Part shown: piece after piece, positions 5,887 through 7,443 of the stretch
Layout of the letters: each line of letters begins with the position of its first letter
How positions within the stretch are numbered: the stretch's first letter is position 1
Assembly (NCBI GenBank): GCA_947441895.1
Contig: CANEUT010000076.1
Span: 1 to 7,443 of the forward strand
DNA length: 7,443 bases
Source of the DNA: Rickettsiales bacterium
GTDB lineage: Bacteria; Pseudomonadota; Alphaproteobacteria; Rickettsiales; UBA3002
Direction: 5' to 3'
Program-made: the position numbers and the translations under genes
Notes under the pieces: model-generated
Databases searched by the model: none
Seen by the model: only the letters and a program-made list of their open reading frames with translations
Told to the model about the DNA's origin: nothing

Positions 5887-6981
5887 ATGGAAATTACCGA
5901 TCTGCTGATGGCGACGCACCGCAATAAAGCATCAGACCTGCATCTATCGAGCAAAAACCCGCCGCTGATGCGTGTGAATGGCGACATGCTACCGCTGGAC
6001 ATGCCAGCGCTCACCGACGACCAAATTAAAGTCATGATTTATGCTATTATGACCGATCAACAGCGTAGCGACTTTGAGCGCGAGAAAGAGGTCGATTTTT
6101 CCATCTCGTTTAGCGACGATATGCGCTTTCGTGTAAATGCTTTTAACACTATCTATGGGGCGGCCGCTGTTTTCCGTACCATTCCAACCAAAATTCTTTC
6201 ACTCGATGCCATTGGCGCGCCCGAAGTACTGAAGCGTTTATGCCATTTGCATAAGGGTCTTATTCTGGTGACGGGTCCCACCGGTTCAGGCAAATCCACC
6301 ACCCTTGCCGCCATGATTGATTATATTAACCACACTTTTAATAAGCACGTGCTCACCGTTGAAGATCCGGTTGAGTTTGTACACACCTCACGCCGCTCAC
6401 TCATCAACCAGCGCGAAGTTGGGTCATCCACAAAATCATTTGCAAAAGCGTTACGATCATCGCTGCGCGAAGACCCTGATGTGATTCTGGTGGGCGAGAT
6501 GCGCGATTTGGAAACCATTCAGCTGGCCATGACGGCCGCAGAAACCGGCCACTTGGTCATGGGCACATTGCACACCAGCTCGGCCGCCAAAACCATTGAT
6601 CGCATTATCGATGTGTTCCCCGCCGATGATAAAGAAATGGTACGCGCCATGCTTTCAGTTTCGCTGGAAGCAGTGATCGCACAAACCCTCGTAAAAAAAG
6701 CTGATGGTAAAAGCCGTATCGCCGCGCATGAAATTTTGCTTGGCACGCCTGCCATCCGCAACCTTATCCGCGAAGCAAAAGTGCCGCAAATCAGCTCGAT
6801 GATTCAGATGGGCAGTAAGGTTGGCATGTGCACCATGCGTGATTCACTCAACCGGCTTTATGAGGCCGGTGAAATTTCTGCTGAAACATTGCGCGAAACA
6901 CTGGTCACCGGCGCCGAGGAAGATAGTGGCAACGCTGCCACCCCGGCCCCAAAACGTATGGCTTCCTCCAGCGCCTTTTAA
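5887..6981 (+). CDS. pilT: Type IV pilus retraction ATPase PilT
   Basis: PilT is the cytoplasmic hexameric ATPase that depolymerises the pilus and drives twitching motility and DNA uptake. At 364 residues it aligns along its whole length with gammaproteobacterial PilT. The N-terminal PAS-like domain has NKASDLHLS (13-21), PLMRVNGD (26-33) and RFRVNAFN (80-87). The motor core has Walker A GPTGSGKST (130-138), the Asp box TVEDPVEFVH (157-166), Walker B DVILVGEMRD (198-207), and the His box TGHLVMGTLHTSSAAKTIDR (220-239). The PilT signature AIRNLIRE, needed for retraction, is intact at 289-296. The C-terminus has a low-complexity tail of about 23 residues (342-364, with TPAPKRMASSSAF), somewhat beyond the usual end. 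It follows the TPR gene by 54 nt and precedes pilU by 14 nt, so co-transcription is likely. Confidence 0.97.
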   Translation: MEITDLLMATHRNKASDLHLSSKNPPLMRVNGDMLPLDMPALTDDQIKVMIYAIMTDQQRSDFEREKEVDFSISFSDDMRFRVNAFNTIYGAAAVFRTIPTKILSLDAIGAPEVLKRLCHLHKGLILVTGPTGSGKSTTLAAMIDYINHTFNKHVLTVEDPVEFVHTSRRSLINQREVGSSTKSFAKALRSSLREDPDVILVGEMRDLETIQLAMTAAETGHLVMGTLHTSSAAKTIDRIIDVFPADDKEMVRAMLSVSLEAVIAQTLVKKADGKSRIAAHEILLGTPAIRNLIREAKVPQISSMIQMGSKVGMCTMRDSLNRLYEAGEISAETLRETLVTGAEEDSGNAATPAPKRMASSSAF

Positions 6982-6984
6982 CCC

Positions 6985-6999
6985 ATGAATATTACATGA
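6985..6999 (+). other. Possible 4-codon leader ORF overlapping the pilU start
   Basis: ATG AAT ATT ACA TGA lies entirely between pilT and pilU. Its TGA stop overlaps the pilU ATG as ATGA. The pilU start lacks a Shine-Dalgarno sequence, so a ribosome ending this mini-ORF could re-initiate there. It has no ribosome-binding site of its own and may be chance. Confidence 0.2.
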
Positions 7000-7443
7000 G
7001 CATTGATCATATTGAACTATTACTAGGTGAAATGGTGGCGCGTCGTGCCTCTGACCTTTATTTAACCTATGGTAGCCCTGCTGTTTTGCGTATCGGTGAC
7101 GACATGCTGGCCATGAGCGAAGCACCGCTGACTGACGATGATATTTCACGCTATATGGACCAGCTGCTAAGCGATGAGCAGCGCGATGAATTTCAATCGA
7201 CTCTTGAGCTTAACATGGGTTTTGGCTGGGGCGAGAAGGCACGTTTTCGTATCAACGTCTTCCGCCAGCAATCGCATCCAGGCATTGTTATCCGACGCAT
7301 TCAAATGGAAATTCCGGGTTTGGCCGAACTTAACTTGCCACCGGTTTATGGTAATCTAGCGTTGCTCAAGCGTGGGCTTATTTTAGTGGCTGGCCCCACC
7401 GGTTCTGGCAAATCAACCTCGCTCGCGGCTATGATTGGTCACC
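6996..7443 (+). CDS. pilU: PilT-dependent retraction ATPase PilU (partial, 3' end beyond window)
   Basis: PilU is the accessory retraction ATPase that works with PilT at the pilus base. The visible 149 residues cover the N-terminal domain: RRASDLYLTYGSPAVLRIGD (16-35), RFRINVFRQQ (83-92), IVIRRIQMEIP (97-107) and LKRGLILVAGPTGSGKSTSL (124-143), where Walker A occupies 133-141. The VIRRI and SLAAMIGH segments fit PilU better than PilT, as does its position directly after pilT. The Asp box, Walker B and His box lie beyond the edge, so catalytic integrity cannot be judged. The ATG at 6996 is 14 nt after the pilT stop and has no clear ribosome-binding site, which suggests translational coupling to pilT. 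Confidence 0.93.
   Translation, partial: MSIDHIELLLGEMVARRASDLYLTYGSPAVLRIGDDMLAMSEAPLTDDDISRYMDQLLSDEQRDEFQSTLELNMGFGWGEKARFRINVFRQQSHPGIVIRRIQMEIPGLAELNLPPVYGNLALLKRGLILVAGPTGSGKSTSLAAMIGH

Noticed and set aside
5887..7443. A type II secretion GspE, a PilB assembly ATPase, or a DotB-type ATPase
   Set aside because: The N-terminus, length, AIRNLIRE motif and tandem arrangement match PilT/PilU. The tetracysteine zinc motif of GspE/PilB is absent.

Overview
The window looks like chromosomal DNA from an alphaproteobacterium of intermediate GC content. The protein sequences support this: a class 2 (membrane-linked) dihydroorotate dehydrogenase, a PolA 5' nuclease domain, and a PilT/PilU pair. 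The exact lineage cannot be fixed from the sequence alone. Palindromic repeats lying in frame inside housekeeping genes recall Rickettsiales-type genomes. Free-living or predatory alphaproteobacteria with type IV pili (for example Micavibrio relatives) fit equally well.

Layout. Positions 1-950 (minus) hold the 5' two-thirds of a kilobase of polA, cut by the window edge. Positions 951-1164 are a non-coding gap dominated by a 127-bp nested palindrome. Positions 1165-1812 (plus) encode a small alpha/beta-hydrolase of the phospholipase/carboxylesterase family, which converges on pyrD (1809-2954, minus) so tightly that the two stop codons overlap. Upstream of pyrD, after a short spacer with a direct repeat and hairpin, is a secreted M23-family peptidase gene (3083-4066, minus). 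A 218-bp divergent intergenic region (4067-4284) separates it from a plus-strand type IV pilus group: an exported Pro/Ala-rich TPR protein (4285-5832), pilT (5887-6981) and the start of pilU (6996 to the edge).

Functionally, the right half is a pilus-retraction module: two hexameric retraction ATPases preceded by a periplasmic TPR protein that may serve pilus assembly. The divergent M23 peptidase could remodel peptidoglycan, either generally or for the envelope-spanning pilus machine. The left half is housekeeping: DNA repair/replication and pyrimidine synthesis.

The most unusual property is the density of different palindromic elements in the first 3.1 kb. Two of them lie in frame inside polA and pyrD. 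The pyrD one adds about 34 residues to the enzyme without breaking the frame. This resembles the Rickettsia palindromic elements that insert into protein-coding genes. The M23 peptidase also carries Asp in place of the second His of its HxH zinc motif.
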